This document shows, in pieces, positions 1 to 13,949 of a stretch of 30,874 nucleotides of DNA. The position numbers and the translations under genes are program-made. Below the pieces are notes generated by a model. It was not told the DNA's origin, did no database searches, and worked only from the letters and a program-made list of their open reading frames with translations. This DNA is from Smittium mucronatum. Its lineage: Eukaryota > Kickxellomycota > Harpellomycetes > Harpellales > Legeriomycetaceae. Location of the stretch: positions 17,355 to 48,228 of the forward strand of contig LSSL01000886.1 in the NCBI GenBank assembly GCA_001953115.1. Reading direction: 5' to 3'. Numbering within the stretch: position 1 is the stretch's first letter; every line of letters begins with the position of its first letter.

Positions 1-1020
1 CTATCCCTAATGTAAAGCTCGCCCATACGCTTAAATCACTGATCGAATTATATGATAATATAGAATTTTTTTTCATAGCAAAAAAACCCCAATTAATTCA
101 GCCCATGTTCCCGGGTATATTTTCATTTCTTCTGGCTTAATAAACCAAAAAAAAGCTTTATTAAGATCTGATATTATTTAAGAAAAAAAAATTTAATACA
201 GGCTTTTTTTGAAAAAAAATGATATAAAAGATGCGTTATAAAAAATTTCAAAACCTTGGGGGGAGAATAACTGTTTCATTATTTAAAAGCGTTTGAAATA
301 AAACAAATTATCTAATTTCTAAAAATGAAATCAGTGAAATAAATAAATATTTATCAGAGCTAAAATTTAAATTTTTTACAATTAGTTCAAATTTGAGACT
401 TGTGATAAATTAATTAAACGATATCGACGTCTTTATTGATATAAGTGACTAAAATGCTTTTGATCACAACAGCAAAATTTTTGAAAGAGATATAAAAGTT
501 ATTTTTAAAAGAAGAGGGTAGATATTGAAATAATTACTGTTCTTGAATTGAAATTTTTTGAAAATATTTAACATACTAGAAAAAGGAATGAATTCTTTAA
601 GCGGTTCTGGTAAATGTTTTTAAAGATACAAAAGAATATTCTGAATAGTCATTAAAGCTATTTTTTTGTAGAAAATATTATACGGAAATCCTAAAAATAA
701 TTTAAATAATTTAAACAATCTATATTCTACTTTTCTAGATTCGAAAAATGGCTTGAATTTTCATGATTTGCAAAAATTAATTTATAAAATTTTTACTTTT
801 ATTAAATCAAAATGAAAAAAAACGAAAAGGGTATCATAATGAATATGCAATAATATGATTATAAACTGTAAAAAATAGATTATTAGAATTTTATCATTAA
901 AAAATGTACTTTTTATAAATAAAATAATGGTAAAAAAGGGATATTTTATTTTTTTAATTTATAAAATTTTTAATCACGAATTATATTTTAAAAAATTTGA
1001 TTGCAATATTGGATTATAGA

Positions 1021-1330
1021 TCATGTTATATGATTTTGATCGAGGTTTGTGGTTTGGGCTTTTGGTCTCAGTAGACATTTTAAAGTAGATTTTATGAGTC
1101 CTAGACCTTAGGCATGAATATATAAGGTTTTCCATTGGGACTTGAAGATTTATGGTAAATGGCTGCAGTAGAGGATTTCCGGTGGATGGTTAATAATATG
1201 AGGTTTTCAGTCGATTTTTTTTGAGCATTAGTTAGATAGTAGTTGGTTTTAGGTAGAATATTGAGTTTTAAGAATCTATATTGTACATCTGAGAGTTACT
1301 GTTGGATTTAATAAGGTACTGGTAATAATA
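1021..1330 (-). other. higher-G+C patch with a 64-codon open frame, unrecognised
   Basis: Locally richer in G+C than either flank. On the minus strand bases 1295 to 1104 are open between TAA and TAG, with no ATG near the start; it includes FLKLNILPKTNYYLTNAQKK and IHRKSSTAAIYHKSSSPNGK. I do not recognise the product. It may be a worn fragment of an element or a chance frame. Confidence 0.25.
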
Positions 1331-1559
1331 TTTCCAATAAATAATATTAATATTAAATAAAAAATGTGAAAAAATATTGTTTTTTATGAACCAATTCCAA
1401 ATTAAATGATTTTTATCTTTATATTTCGAGCTATAAAACTCTTTACTATGTAATTAGAAAAATATAGTATCTTGATTTTAGTGTAATTTATGCTGTGATA
1501 CTTTTATTTCGAAGTATAAAATAAGCCATATAAATGAATAATAAAAAACAAATAAATGA

Positions 1560-1800
1560 TAGTATGAAATTATTAAATGAGAGTATATAAAAAATATCGA
1601 CTATAAGTTTAGAAATAAGCTGGGAAATATATTGTGGAAATATATTAACATATCAAAAGAACGAGTGGGTATAAATAAGAGTGATATTAAAAGTAACTGG
1701 TGTATTTAAATGTGATAGGAGTGAATGAAGTGGAATTTAAAACGGAAATTTGTGTGTGTCAAAAAAATTGGGGGTGACGGCAATTTTTAGTTTAAAATTG
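1560..1800. other. second G-skewed, C-poor patch
   Basis: Plus strand is purine-rich with G far above C (GAGTGGGTAT, GGAGTGAATGAAGTGG, GGGGGTGACGG). It resembles the patch at 12312-12521 in skew and in short words such as GAGTG...ATTAAAA. No gene. Confidence 0.6.
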
Positions 1801-4800
1801 GTAATGAAAATTAGCTAAATAAGATAAATGAAAGGGTAAAGCAATACATCAAACGAAAAATAGAAATGATTGTGAAATTTGATTTAGAAAAAAAAGACGT
1901 AATTTTTTTATTTTTATTAATATAAAGGTGAAACCCTTTGTTCTTTTTTAAAGATTAAAGATTAAATTTTTGGTTTTTGGTTTTATTTCCCTTCACAGAT
2001 CCTAGTTTTTTGTAAAGTAATAATGATTAATTGGTTTTTTTATTTTAGGAGGTATTTAATAATAAATTTATTCTTATATTTTGAATTTTTCACCTTCTAT
2101 TCTTCCACTTGGGATTTTTTGATCGAATTTCTGTATTTATAAAAAAAAACGAGAAATATTTTTCGCAAATATTTTGGAGTAAATTTTTTCGAAACCAAAT
2201 CAAATATACTAGAAACTCGATAATGCATATATATATAATATATTGTGCAATTTTTATATTTTGTGAACTTTTCTTTTTAAAAAAAAAATTGAAAAAAAGG
2301 GATATCTTATGTGTTTAATTCAGCCAAATTTATTTTAATTTCATAATCAAAGATATTTTCAAGAGATTTTGTTTAAGAATAATTTTTCGTGGACTCGGAA
2401 ATAATATCATAATATTTAAATAATCTTCTTTAGATGTAAAGACGATTTTTTACTAAAATATTCTTAGGGTAAAAAATATAGATATATTTCTATTATATTT
2501 CACTAATTTGGTTTTGAAATTTGAATTCGATCACTTATATATGTATATAGAATTATTTTTTTCAATCTAAAAATTAATGATTAGAGTAAAAGAGTCAAAA
2601 ATAATTACACATGTTCCTAATGAAAGAGTAAAGCGACTATTTTTTTAAAAAAATTTAATTTAATAATTTGAAGCGTTTAAAAGAATATTTTGTAATATAT
2701 CGGGTTTTCCATATGCATTATCGTTTAGGATCCTGATAAAGGTGATTAATCCGAGAAAATTTATATTAATTATGTTTTAATTTTATTGATTGAAAAAAAT
2801 TTCCTAATTTTTCATTATAAGTAAAAGTAAAGGTAATTATTAATAATAGTCTTTGAGAAATATAATATTTCATCTTTACTTATTTTCTCGATTTATAAAT
2901 TAAACTAATTTTCTAGTATCAAATGATTTCTATCAATAAGAATACCGATTTTTCCGAGAAATGACTTTTTTGGAGAGGATTTATAGGGAAAAAAATTGAC
3001 TTTTTTAAAAAACTTGGCTTGTGGCTTGACTCTACAAGATTTTGAGTTTAGGGGAAATATAGAAAAACTCTATATAGCTGAAAAATATGAATAAGGGTTG
3101 AAATTAAATATATTTTTATTTTAGCTAACCGATATTTTTAAAATACATCTACGTATATATTCATGAAAAGTATATAATATTGTATTATTCGATAAGAATA
3201 ACTAGTTTTACTTTTTTTCTTCTATATTATATATTATTTTATATTCATCATTTCAGATTTATTTTTTTGTAAAATAAATTAAAATTTCATTGAAGATTCA
3301 ATATATCAAAACAATTGAAGCACATATAGCGAATATCTAAATGGTTTGAGTTAAGTATTTTTGAAAAACTCATCAGAGATATTTGAATATTTTATACATT
3401 GGTTGAAATATTGAAAATTTATCCTTATTAAATATAACCCGCATAATGCATAATAATATATCTTTAACTTATTTTTTTTAAAAAAACTATATATAGTTTC
3501 CTAAAAATATCTTAAAATGATAAAATTGGAACAATTCTTTATTTTTTTTATATATTATTGAATTTATTTTTACGAAAAATTCGATAATAAATATAAATAT
3601 CAATTAATCATTTTTAAATATATCAAAAAATTCTGCATATGGAACAATTTTCGCCATTTATTTTGTCTTTGATGGTTCTATTGAATATTTTAAGCTAAAT
3701 TTCATTTTATTCGAATAAAATTTAATAACTAGTGTTCTAATTTTGATATTTCATATAGTAAAACAGAACTTATTTTTTGATTTGATTATGTGTATGTGTA
3801 TGCATTTTTGTTTTTAATACCTATTGACGTTTTGAAATAATTTTTTTTTAAAAAATATATATGTTTTGATTTGATTTGATTAATTTACATCTTTTATTAT
3901 ATACCTTATATTATATTTTTAAAAAAATTTCCGATAAATTACGTTATCTAACATTCATTTAAAAAACTTGTACAAAAAATCAAATATGAGCTTACTGAAG
4001 TTAGCTTTACTATTATTGTTTTTATAAATCTCCTATTCTGAGGCTGAATTCGATACTGAAACATCCAAAATTAAACAATTAAATTGATATGTGTTTCAAA
4101 ATATAATCTAATTAATAGAGCTAAGCAAGTTTTTAATTATTACATTTAGATATCCCAATGGCAATATATATATATATATATTATTTTTTTTTTTTTTATT
4201 ACAGCGATTTAAGCACTATAATACGAAGGAAGCCAAAAAAGTAACATAATTTTATGAGTATAGATTACAAGAGCATATAAAGATGATGTGAGTATATTAG
4301 AGGTTATTAAAATGCCTAAATACTCTAATTTGAAAAAAGTTATCATTATAAGTCGTATTTATATCGATTATTTACTTATAACTTATAGAAAGTTTAGTGA
4401 GACTCTACCGAAACCCTTTTATATATTTTTTTTATGAAAACTTTTCAGTAAGTTTCATTAATTATAATTTTCTATTCCTAAATCTCATTTCATGGTTTTA
4501 ATTACTACGCTCAAGCTCCAACTTACAATGTTTTAAGAGATAATTTACCGTAATTTACGACTTCTTAAACCACATTTTTATCATAAAAGCGACTCAATTT
4601 ATATAAAATTTAATCAATTTGAATTAAAAACTTATCGTTTAAATTTTTGTGTTTTTTATTCTTCAAATTGAGAAATTTGACAAGTAATTTACATTTAAAG
4701 CAACACTAGCATGTAAAAAAATGATTACAGGTTAAAAAGGCGCGATAAAGCTGATATAAATGTATAAATAATTATAAGACAGAAAAAGTTATGCAAGATA

Positions 4801-7800
4801 TAAATTAAGAATGATAATGTTGGTAAAAGGCAGATATTTAATTCTACCATATGAAAAATTCTTTTAAAAATATTATATAAGTTTACTCGATTGAATAAGT
4901 AAAAAAGTTACTGAAAAATAAAATAATTTTTTTTTATCCTTATTTAAAAGATAAAATACATAATAATTTATAATTTATATAAAAACACCTTTGATTCACA
5001 TTTTTATTAAAATACATATCATCTATGGCTTTTTCTGAAAAAATTAAGTTAAAAGTATTTTTAAATCCCGAAAAATACAAGAATTTGGAAAATAGACTTT
5101 AGAAAAATATGATCTTTTCAGGTATAAAAGATTTTTATTATCTCAGATAAGAAAATTTAAATTAAAATGCAATCTTCCGTTGAAATTAAAGGCATATTAA
5201 TAACAAATAAATATTAAAAATAAATTAAAATATTCAGTTAGTGAATATTTTTTAAGCTGATTTGGCTTTATCTTTACTGTTTAATTTCACATATAAACTC
5301 AAAAACTATTAAATAAAAAAAAATTATAAACTAATTAATTTATATCTGTTTGAATTTTTATGCCAAGAGTCCTCAGTCATTAGGATTTCTTATCATATTC
5401 AGAATATTTGGCTTGTTTCTGATATTTCTAGATAAAATTATGAAATTTTAGATCTATGTGAAAGCGACCGAAAAAGTTAATAATTTGAGAATCATGCTAT
5501 TATCTGTTTCTTTTATAATTCTAAAAAATTTCCAGAATATTTTTCTATATCCCCAATAAATATAAGTACATTATGTAATACATATATTTAGATTAACTAT
5601 GTTTTTTGGATGATCTTTGTTAAAAAATTAATAAATAAATAATTCTGACTCACATTTTTTTAATTTCACATGTTTTTTTAGATATGTAAAATGGAAATAT
5701 TTTTTACAAGAGATTTGAATTTTTCAAAAAAATAATAATCAATTTTCTTTCTTTCTTTCAATAGTTAGGGATAATAGTTGAATTAATTTGGAAAAAGAAA
5801 TCGTTTCATAGAAAACTTAAATTTACTTCATGGGTTTACTTGAAGAGCTTTTTACGCAAATGGAGCGATTGGAAGTTATTAAATTAGGATATTTATCAAT
5901 GAATCTACATTAATTCAGTATTTAGGAATTTTTGCCTAAAAAAGTTTTGATTTTTTTTTTGTAGTTTAATAAAATTTTCAATTCATATTTATTTGTTTAA
6001 CATGATTAATGTTTATTAAATACGAGAAATAAATTATTTGAAATAACGATTAAAAAATTCAAAAAATTAAAAATTAAACTTATATAATTTTTAGGTAAAA
6101 AGAACTGATTATCAGGTGAAATTTCAACTAATTTATATGAAAAAACTATAGAGTATTTTTCATAAGCTATAAAAATAATTTCATTAAATTTCAATAGATA
6201 AAATATTTTAATTGATTTTTTTTATTAATACATAATTTTTTAATTAAATAAATCCAAAAAAATAAAAATAAAACTTCACATCGTCGAAAATAAAGAGTTT
6301 TTGAAAATAAAATACTTGATATATGACGGATGTTTCTTCAAATTAAAATATAACTCTCATCTGGTAATACTATCGATTTTTTTATAATGATAATTTATAA
6401 AATATATAACTGGAATATTAAGATTGTGTAATTTAGATTGATTGGTTTAGATTTAGATGTTATTGTGACATAAAAGATCAGGATTTAGAGATGAAAATTT
6501 TAAATTTTTTTACGAAATTTCTAATTTATATTTGATATAGTCAGATTTTTTGAATAAATATAAATATCATTGTGAGTTTTTCAAAAGCGTATTAAAGTAT
6601 AATATACAAGGATTTTTTGGTAACTATCGAGGTCTAGAGGTAGAATAAAATATGTTTTTAGGAACTATTACTCTCATGTGCATTAATTGTACATCTTTAA
6701 TATATTTATATTTTTTAATTTCATGAAACGCGTTTAATTTTTGGTTTTAATGTCGTACTATAGTTTTAAACAAACTTATTCTAATAAAAAAATCGTCATT
6801 ATTGTATATCGAAAATTATTAATATTTTTATAGTATATTATCAGTGTCTTAGACTGGAAAATAAATCTTATTTTGAGCTAACATAATTTTAGTCGTTTTA
6901 AAACTTTATCCTTATTAAATAAATAATATATTTTAATCTAAATTTTGATTAAATCGATTTGCGCAGTTGCATAGAATCCAATAAATTCATATCAATGGTT
7001 TCTTAGTAACAGAAGGTTTAAATATTAAATTTTTAAATTTTTAAAACTCATATTATGGATTGAAATTATTAAAAGCTGACCAAAAAAAATCTTTCAATAT
7101 AAAAAAATGGTCGATTTTTTATTTATATACTTTTTTGTGAAAGAAAATTTTAAAAAAATTGAATCAAATTACATCAAAATTTTTCATAAAATATAGTTCA
7201 TCAAGAATGAAATATTATATGATTTCAATATTTAAATATAATAAATGTGCTTATTTTCGAGATTTAAAATAATCTCAATAGTACATAACTTTTTTTTCAA
7301 ATAAAATGCATAATATCTACTAGTTATATAAAGAGTAATGACTATTTATAATTATAATTAACCTTTTTTTACACTTAGCAATTTATGTCACCTATATAGT
7401 TTATATATAGCTAAGATATAGGTATATTTAGTTAAATTTTTTAGTTTTTAGTGACTGATAGAATCAAAATACTAAAGTCAATGTACTCCATGAAAGCAAT
7501 CAATCCTTAAATCATGGGTCCTAAGATAGGGTTTCTATTAATCAAAGTTTGTTTTTGGATATAGATAAAATAATGAAGGATGTTATTAGGATATTATATC
7601 ACTTTATAAATCCTGTTATTTTCAGACTTATATATATATTAAGCTATATTATTTATATCGCTTATTAAATTATTAATACCTTAACGGAGGTTTTTTTAGG
7701 GAAAGATAACAAATTCCTTATTTATTTAAAATTTGAGATTTCATTTTATATTTATTTGCGTTTGATCTTTTGAATTTGGCTGTATTCTTTAAAAATCAAT

Positions 7801-10800
7801 GGAATTTTTATTAATGCCTTTTTTAGATTAGTGGATAAAAAAATTTCTTAATTTTATAACCGTAAAATTGGTATAGTATTTTTCATATAATAAATACAGC
7901 CGTCTGTTTTTATAAAATATCTAACTCAAAAAAAATCTATCAAGTTAAGCTGTTTCAGATAATGGTAAGTCGATAAAATTTTGTGTAAATATTTTTTTAT
8001 CCTACGAATTATGTAAAATAAAATCAACTAGCGATAATAAAATTATAAAATTATAAATTTAAATTTATAACTTTTATTGGATGATAAATTTCGCTCAATA
8101 AGCCTAGATCACCAATAATTATCTATAAGGGTTAATGATATGCGATCCTTATTAAAACTTGATAAAATTAAAATGTCCTATCTTTCTTATAATTTTTAAA
8201 TTCATTATAAATAGAGTTAAATTTTCTGATTTAGATAAGCAAAAAGTGGCCAGTTTTTAATATAATAAGATCCGAAAAAATTCAAAAAGTAAATAGCAAC
8301 CTTATCAAAAACTTATATAAATATAAATATAAGAACATCATAATTAGAATTTTTAGTGAAAATTTCCCTTTATTCAAACATTTTTTAATTAGAAATATAG
8401 AATTATTAACTTAAAAATAAATTTTTTGAAAAAAAATTAAGTTAAATCATGAACTTATTTCTCATGTAAATTACGATAAATAATAATTTCGAATTATTTA
8501 AGTATTGAAATCACCTTATGAATATAATCTATTTTTGATATACTGTTGGTTTTTATAATTAAGATTCGCAAAAAATGCTTTTAAAGTTATAAAAAAGTTG
8601 AAAACATATTATTTTTCCAAAAAATATATTTTAAATCAATAGTATTTTTTTATAATTGCATTCAAAAAATTTTAAATGAAAATTTTGGTATTCTCTTCCT
8701 GAAATATATACTTATAAATATCGTGATGGAAAATTTATCAAAAAATCTTTTAACCAACCCGATGTTTTTTCACAATTTCATATTATATTTTTATTGAAAT
8801 TAATTTATTTTTATTCACACGAAAATAAAGTATTTACATTTTTTTATAACTAATCCTGTTACAGAATTAGTTTTTGGATATTTTTTAGGGCCTTCCTCTC
8901 TAAAAAAATCATAAAAAATTCTTTAGTTTAAAGATTGTGAGGTCTTAATTAACTAAAATCGAGTATGCATAAAAATTATTTTTGAAGTTTAAAAATTATT
9001 TTTTCTTGAGCGAAAAACGCACCTACAATTAACTTGATTTGATTATGTAAAACTTTAAAGAATTTCAAACGAAAAATTTCGGTAATGAGCTAAAAATATT
9101 CCAATTTCCGTTTCTAATTAATGCAGTAACTGAGCTTTTTATCTCAATTTTTAATTAAAAATATCTAAAAAGATATTTCTTGGTATTTTTACCATCTCAA
9201 ATGCATTAAAATAAAGTTTAAATATATAAAATTTGAGTTAATTCATTATATTTGATTCTTTAAAACACAAATTTTCACCAAAATAAGCAATTTTGAGGCA
9301 CCTTAACTTAGGTTTTAAAAAATTTAATGATTCCGCTTATTAAAATTTTCTGTTTTCATTTAATTTTCTATAAAACTTTCTGCAAAATTTCTTTATGAAG
9401 AAAAGATTCTGATCCCCTCGTATCAGAGAATATTTTTTTACAGGGATTCTTTTCAATTTTATATATCTTATTTTCTAAATATCAATGTTTTCTATTATTT
9501 ATTAGAATTTTTATTTTTCAAATATATACTGTATATGGAAAAAAATGATAATATTCGTAATAAATTTGTATATTTTAATTAAATTATTTCGATCTAATCC
9601 TTTTATTTAATTCATTATTTATTTAGAATTTATGAAGCTGAAAATGCGTTAAAATCATATTTTGGTTAAAAATGTTAATTGCATATGGAGATTGAGATTC
9701 AAAATGTGCTATAAAACTCTCATTTAAGCGAAAAAATCGGTAAATTTCCACCTCTATTTTTAAACTTCCGGTTTCCAGTTACAATATTAGTAAGAATTTT
9801 TACAAATTACGGAAATTTACTCCAGTATAAAATGTATTCTACTCAGTAAAAAAAAAAAATTTATAGAAAATACCTACAAAAAATTAAAATTGATATCTAT
9901 TTATACATATTTAACCTTTAATAGCAGTTTCAGACAATATTATGAAGATATAAGAGCTTTTATATTAAATATGGCCCCACAAAAAACAGCATTGTAGTGT
10001 TAGTTGCTCATTATATTTTATTTTGTTTTAAAAAACACGCTAAATAAATAATCTAAAGTTGGAATTTTGCTTTATTATATCTTAATTTTTTTTCTCTTAG
10101 TGATATTATAGTCATTTTTGAATCATATTGATGTGGCTTTGCTTCCGAAATTTTTAAAATATAAATATATTTGAAATTATCCCTAATTATAATTTATATT
10201 TCACCCTTTTAACTCATTAATATAATTTTAACACATTCTAAATTATGATTGTTTTTGGTTAAAAAGCCCCTTTTATCTTATAATTTCCAAAATCTTAGCT
10301 TAATAGGAAATATGATATTTTTACAATAAATATAGTAGTGAACAGTAGGCTTTTAGTTTTTTTAATTCTTTTAGCACTTTATTTTCTAAAAAAATAAGTA
10401 ATATATAAATATTTGTTACGTTTGAATACCATTTTCTACCAGATTATAGCATATTTAATTTTTTAAGAGTAAATAATTTAAATTCTTTACATTTTTATAT
10501 TAGGATATATAGATCTTTTTTAAACCCTATAGCGTTTTGTTTTATATAAAGAGAAAAAAGAACATCTTAGCGCATACTTCGATAGTTATTTATACTAAAA
10601 TTAAAAATTATTTTTCAGATAAATGATATTTTATTAGCTGGTTATGTTGTTGATTGAAAATAATTTAAATTAATTTTGACTAAAATTTCGATAAAAAAAG
10701 CTAATTAAAAACTTTAACTAATACATCGATTTTTTTTTAAAAAAAATTGATTCTAGATTAATGTATAAACTAATCTTTTACCAAATTAATTTTTTAGTGG

Positions 10801-12311
10801 TTGGATTTATAAATAATATTTTATTTTATTTTAATATCTCTAAAAAGACATTCTTTCAAAAATTTCTCAGCCCAATTTAAAAATCGATTTAATTTAGTTT
10901 TTTTAAAAAAATATCAAAAATTACGATATTATTTTCATTTTTAGTATTCTTATTAATATTAAGGATTTATTTTAAAAAAATAGGCTATAAAAGTTAATTT
11001 TATGATGATATAGGCTTATTAAATCGAATAAACAAGAGTGCTATGTCATATAAAATCTCCCATTTAAAATAAAAGAAAATTATTAATGTTTATTATGACC
11101 TACCATATTTATTTTTTTGGCTATGATTATATTAAATTTTATTCCAGTCAACGATTTAAACAGTAAAAAAAATTCTGGTAATGAAAAAGTCCCTTAAAAA
11201 TGTTTTAAAAACGCTTTTACAATCAATTCAAAAGATGATTTTAAGCAAAAAAAAAAAAACTACCTAGAAACTCAAAGTTTAGACTTTTTAGGATCTGAGC
11301 TATTTTAATTTTTAAATTATAGATCAATAAAAAAATAGATAAAAAATGTAATTTGGAATTCTTAAACTAATAAAAGAGGAAAATTGGATTTATATTTATA
11401 TTTTATAGATATAATAAATGGGTTTCATGCTTAAAAATTGAGGGTTATTTAATACTATTTATATTTTACAATTAAAAATATTAATTATGCTAATTTTTTC
11501 ACAGAATCATGTTTAAATCTGTTCTCAGAGTGAAAGATGAAGAGTACACATGTTTAGACAATAAAAATACCATAATTTATTTCGAAATCACATAAATTTC
11601 TTGGGGATTTACTATTCAAACAGAATTAATACCAATTTCACTAAATTCATACAATATTTATGCATAATAGAAAGCAATTTTTCCAAAAAAAAAAAGCTGA
11701 AAATTTTCGAAATTATTTCTTCACATTCCAGGTTTTAAAATATATTTTCAATTTTTTGAATATTGAAAATCTTGTTCAGCTAAGTTTTGAAATTATAAAA
11801 TAAATGAGATTTTAATATAACCAAAAAAGGAAACTATATAAAAATTATTTGTGATAAACCAAAATTTGAAAATTTTTATTAATTAGAAAGTTAATAAGAT
11901 TTTGATACGATCTGTATTGAAAACTTTTCTTTTAAAGATTTATTTCACAATTTTTTTGGAGATAAAAATATATAAGTCAATTATCAGTGTAGATCAATGA
12001 AAATTTTGTTTTAACCTAATCTCAGATACCTAAATTCCAAATTTAGATTGATTAAAAAAAATAGGAATAATTACATATTGTTTAAAACCGGTCTATTAAT
12101 AAAATTACTAAGAAATATTATTTTGTAAATAATCCAATAGAGCAATAATATATTAGCATTAAGAACTTAGATAAAATTTTATCACTTATTTTAGCTAATT
12201 AGTTTTTTTTAATAAAAAAAACGAGCCGAAGTTCGGTAAAAGATTATGTAAAAAGATTTAAAGTAGAAATATATCTTTCATTATTAATAAATATGTAATG
12301 TTTAAAGAATA

Positions 12312-12521
12312 TTAAAATATTTCTGAAGAAATGAGTGAAGGTAAGGGATGTAAGAGAGTGGGATTAAAATGAGTAATTAATGTGAAAAGAATAAACAAAA
12401 AAGGGAAAATAGATTTTGAAAGTAAGTTACTAATGGAGGGGGCAATGAATAGTTGGGTTGTGGTTTTACGATGGTTAAGGGGGGGGGGGGGTTGAATAAT
12501 ACTTTTTGTGGTCGATTTCAA
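12312..12521. other. strongly G-skewed, C-depleted patch ending in a 13-G run
   Basis: On the plus strand C is nearly absent between 12330 and 12491 while G is abundant; the patch ends in 13 consecutive G (12479-12491). A minus-strand frame of 69 codons spans it, but it begins at TTG, reads as Pro/Leu/Ser/Phe low complexity and is a by-product of the pyrimidine-rich strand. No function is recognised. Confidence 0.8.
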
Positions 12522-13949
12522 TTATTATCCTTAATTTTATTTTGAAATTCGTAAAATGAATTTTTTTGGCTAATTTTTTTGTCTATTTGATTGGAAAAGT
12601 GAACCCATTCTCAGTATTTATTGGCTAAATTTTTATTTTCAGCCCAATAAAATCTATACAAAAACGGGGATATGCTTTTCGTATTTATTTTTTATTCATC
12701 CAAGAATTAGAATATTTTTTTATAAATCCCTTGGCAAAAATAGAATAATTATAACATAAATATTGTAATGATTTAGTAAAATTAGCAATTTTTAGCTAAA
12801 ATAGTATCTTTTAAAGAGAATTAAGCGATTTCAGAATAATTTGAATATTTTTAATAATTAATCATATGTTTGGGGAAATTTATCAAAAATATAATATCTA
12901 CTGATCAATTGATAAATCAGTAGATTTATTTGAATTGATATTTATCTTCATTAGTCTTTTTCCTTTAATAAAATAAATTTCCTATAATAAAAAAATTCCA
13001 CTGGAATATCAAATGAATAATGGATAAAAAAATTTAAAAATTACTCTCGGGACAATTACAGAAATGATTTCAATTATGAAAAACGATGATTTTTCAAAAG
13101 CAATAAAATATTCAGTGTTTTGCCTTTTTTTTTTTAAATTATTTATGAAAATTCAATTATTTTTAATAAATCTTATTAGATAAAAATAAAGCAGTGATTA
13201 ATATTTCTATATAAATGGAAGACTCTCATTAAGAGAAGGAGCTCAGTCTTAAACATTTATTAATTTAATACCTTTAAAATATAGAGCTAAAATCAAGGTA
13301 TGAATTTAATAGTTAATCTGAAGGCGATGATAAAAGTAAAATCCTTCGTTGGAAAAATTTTGAAATTTTTTAGGGGATAGTAAGATTCTTTCATTTTTAT
13401 TGGATTTTTTATTTTTAAATTTTATTATAACCAACGGTTACTGCTAAAAAAAAATGTCCAAGAATTTGATCTTCCATATGTCTAATGTGTATTGATCTCT
13501 TAGCCGTGATTTAAAAGCCTAAATTGAATGAAAACATAGTATTGATTTAGGGGTTTTTTCAACAAAAAAACTTATTTTAATTGGAAACTTCCATTTATTA
13601 ATAATTTTTTTCTTGAAATATCCATAGAATAATAAGCCTCATTAATAATTTTGTTATCAAAAATTTTATTATAATCTAAAAATTCTTTTGGGCTGATGAA
13701 CAACAAATAAAATATGGCTATAGGAGACATATGGAGTATTATCCATTTATTGGTTAAATCTAACAGAAATCTAAACCTATAAAATAAGGAGAAATATTGA
13801 ACTAAAAAAATTATGGTCATTGGTGTGGAGTTCGGATAAAAGATATAATTATCACCTTTTCTAAAATATAAATAAAAAATCCTTTATGCTTTAATATTTA
13901 TCCTATTTCCTTATAAAATCAATTAATTATCTCCGTAAAGGTTTCAATT

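Larger units (their letters stand above)
1..13949. other. A+T-rich gene desert
   Basis: Apart from the patches at 1.0-1.8 kb and 12.3-12.5 kb, this stretch shows only A/T homopolymers, TA runs and short frames made of Lys, Asn, Ile, Phe, Tyr and Leu. None of the frames of 60-82 codons shows a recognisable motif, and several begin at TTG. No tRNA-like or rRNA-like sequence was seen. Confidence 0.7.

Noticed and set aside
12312..12521. Minus-strand frame of 69 codons over the G-skewed patch
   Set aside because: TTG start and low-complexity Pro/Leu/Ser/Phe content dictated by the pyrimidine-rich strand.
13572..13820. Minus-strand ATG frame of 82 codons
   Set aside because: Contains a few non-random-looking stretches (LDLTNKWIILHMSPIAI), but there is no recognisable motif, domain or context; length is near what chance gives over 30 kb.
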